DNA from: Acidobacteriota bacterium
Lineage (GTDB): Bacteria > Acidobacteriota > Terriglobia > Terriglobales > Acidobacteriaceae
Direction of reading: 5' to 3'
Length of the DNA stretch: 64,000 nt
Assembly: GCA_013289795.1 (NCBI GenBank)
Contig: JABCZH010000002.1
Span: 62,001 to 126,000, forward strand
Shown here: positions 63,449-64,000 of the stretch, piece after piece
Numbering within the stretch: the first letter of the stretch is position 1
How the letters are laid out: each line of letters opens with the position of its first letter
Position numbers and translations under genes: made by a program
Notes under the pieces: model-generated
The model's input: only the letters and a program-made list of their open reading frames with translations
What the model was told of the DNA's origin: nothing
Databases searched by the model: none

Positions 63449-64000
63449 TTACGCGGCGCGAACTTCAGCCTGGACCGTGCGGTGGTAGAGCTTCAAGTAC
63501 TCGTCGGTCATGCGGCGGGCAGTGAAGCATTCACGCGCGCGTTGGAAGGCGCGGGCGCCGTATCCACGGCAGAGATCGCGTTGCTCGTGAAGGCGACGAA
63601 TTACGCCGGCCAGGCTGGCGGCGTCGTTTTCACGAAAGTAAATCGCTGCGTCGCCCCAAATTTCGCGGAATGAAGGAATGTCATTGGCCACGATGGCGCA
63701 GCGCGAGAAGGCGGCTTCGAGCGGCGCGAGGCCAAAGGGTTCGTAACGCGAGGTCGCGACAAAAATCGCCGCACGACTGTACAGCGTGCGGAGCTGGGCC
63801 TCGGTCTGTGCCCCTTTCAAAGAAATGCTGGCGGGGTCGGCGGCCAGCTTGATGTCGGCGGAGATGGGAATACGTCGAACCGGAGCCGGCTCGTCGCAGT
63901 TCACGATGCAAACCGGCAGCGGGTGGGAGTGTTGCGTCAACAGCGATATCTGTTTGCCTGCGTCCCGCAGGCGACCCACCGCAAGCACTGAATCGTTCTT
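63449..64000 (-). CDS. Glycosyltransferase family 4-like protein, 5' end outside window
   Basis: C-terminal 183 residues of a GT-B fold glycosyltransferase. SVLAVGRLRDAGKQISLL is the start of the nucleotide-sugar domain, RTLYSRAAIFVATSRYEPFG followed by LAPLEAAFSRCAIVANDIPS gives the E-x7-E type signature of group 1 enzymes. The frame is open to the window edge (no start needed here). The substrate is unknown; a surface polysaccharide or trehalose-type role is possible. Confidence 0.88.
   Translation of the reverse strand, partial: KNDSVLAVGRLRDAGKQISLLTQHSHPLPVCIVNCDEPAPVRRIPISADIKLAADPASISLKGAQTEAQLRTLYSRAAIFVATSRYEPFGLAPLEAAFSRCAIVANDIPSFREIWGDAAIYFRENDAASLAGVIRRLHEQRDLCRGYGARAFQRARECFTARRMTDEYLKLYHRTVQAEVRAA

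Overview
The window looks like a piece of an Acidobacteriota chromosome, probably a soil Terriglobia/Koribacter-like lineage. This is inferred from the fairly high GC content, the protein repertoire (BACON/Ig-plus-propeller lipoprotein, GIDE-LemA pair, VanZ, CDGSH, TPR-GAF-GGDEF protein, MoxR/VWA pair) and the style of the intergenic repeats; no rRNA is present to confirm it. No tRNA, rRNA, insertion sequence or CRISPR array was seen.

Layout. (1) 1-7400, minus strand: the translation/transcription-factor operon rimP-nusA-infB-ylxP(DUF503)-rbfA-nrnA, interrupted by a plus-strand VapBC-like toxin-antitoxin pair between infB and ylxP. (2) 7620-14874: mixed single genes: a secreted protein of unknown function, a large secreted clan-A glycoside hydrolase with a discoidin-like domain, guaB, a VanZ-family protein, an MFS exporter and a membrane-anchored protein. 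(3) 14960-37201, minus strand: a 22-kb fused str-S10-spc-alpha ribosomal megacluster, from a sigma70-like promoter at 37172-37201 through rpsL-rpsG-fusA-tuf-rpsJ and on to rpoA-rplQ, ending at an intrinsic terminator at 14960-14988. It carries secY, adk, map and infA. (4) 37346-48586: a surface lipoprotein, nusB-ribH, a crt/hbd/thl-type acyl-CoA cluster split by a DUF262-HNH nuclease plus a RelBE pair, and a TPR-GAF-degenerate GGDEF protein. (5) 48678-58491: an amino-acid permease overlapping a kynureninase-like gene, GIDE-LemA, a PyrG-type amidotransferase, a deazaflavin reductase, exported MsrA and MsrB, an FAH-family hydrolase and a homocitrate/isopropylmalate synthase-like enzyme with a small TPR protein. 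(6) 58616-64000: an SDR, a LON-domain protein, a MoxR-type AAA ATPase with its VWA partner, a CDGSH protein and the end of a glycosyltransferase.

The most unusual signal is not a gene. Almost every spacer of the ribosomal cluster that is not tightly coupled, and many spacers elsewhere, contains a short array of 7-nt units. There are at least five core words (AGCTNNT, CAGTTTC, TCAGCNN, TCGTTGG and CAGTTCT types), and many arrays fold back on themselves. Because 7 is not a multiple of 3, the stop triplets inside the units fall in all three frames, and several genes (rimP, rpoA, rpmD, rpsJ, rpsG, rplF, rplW, nusB) actually end in or at an array. These arrays resemble the heptameric STRR sequences known from filamentous cyanobacteria. 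I know of no description of them in this phylum, but I could not search.
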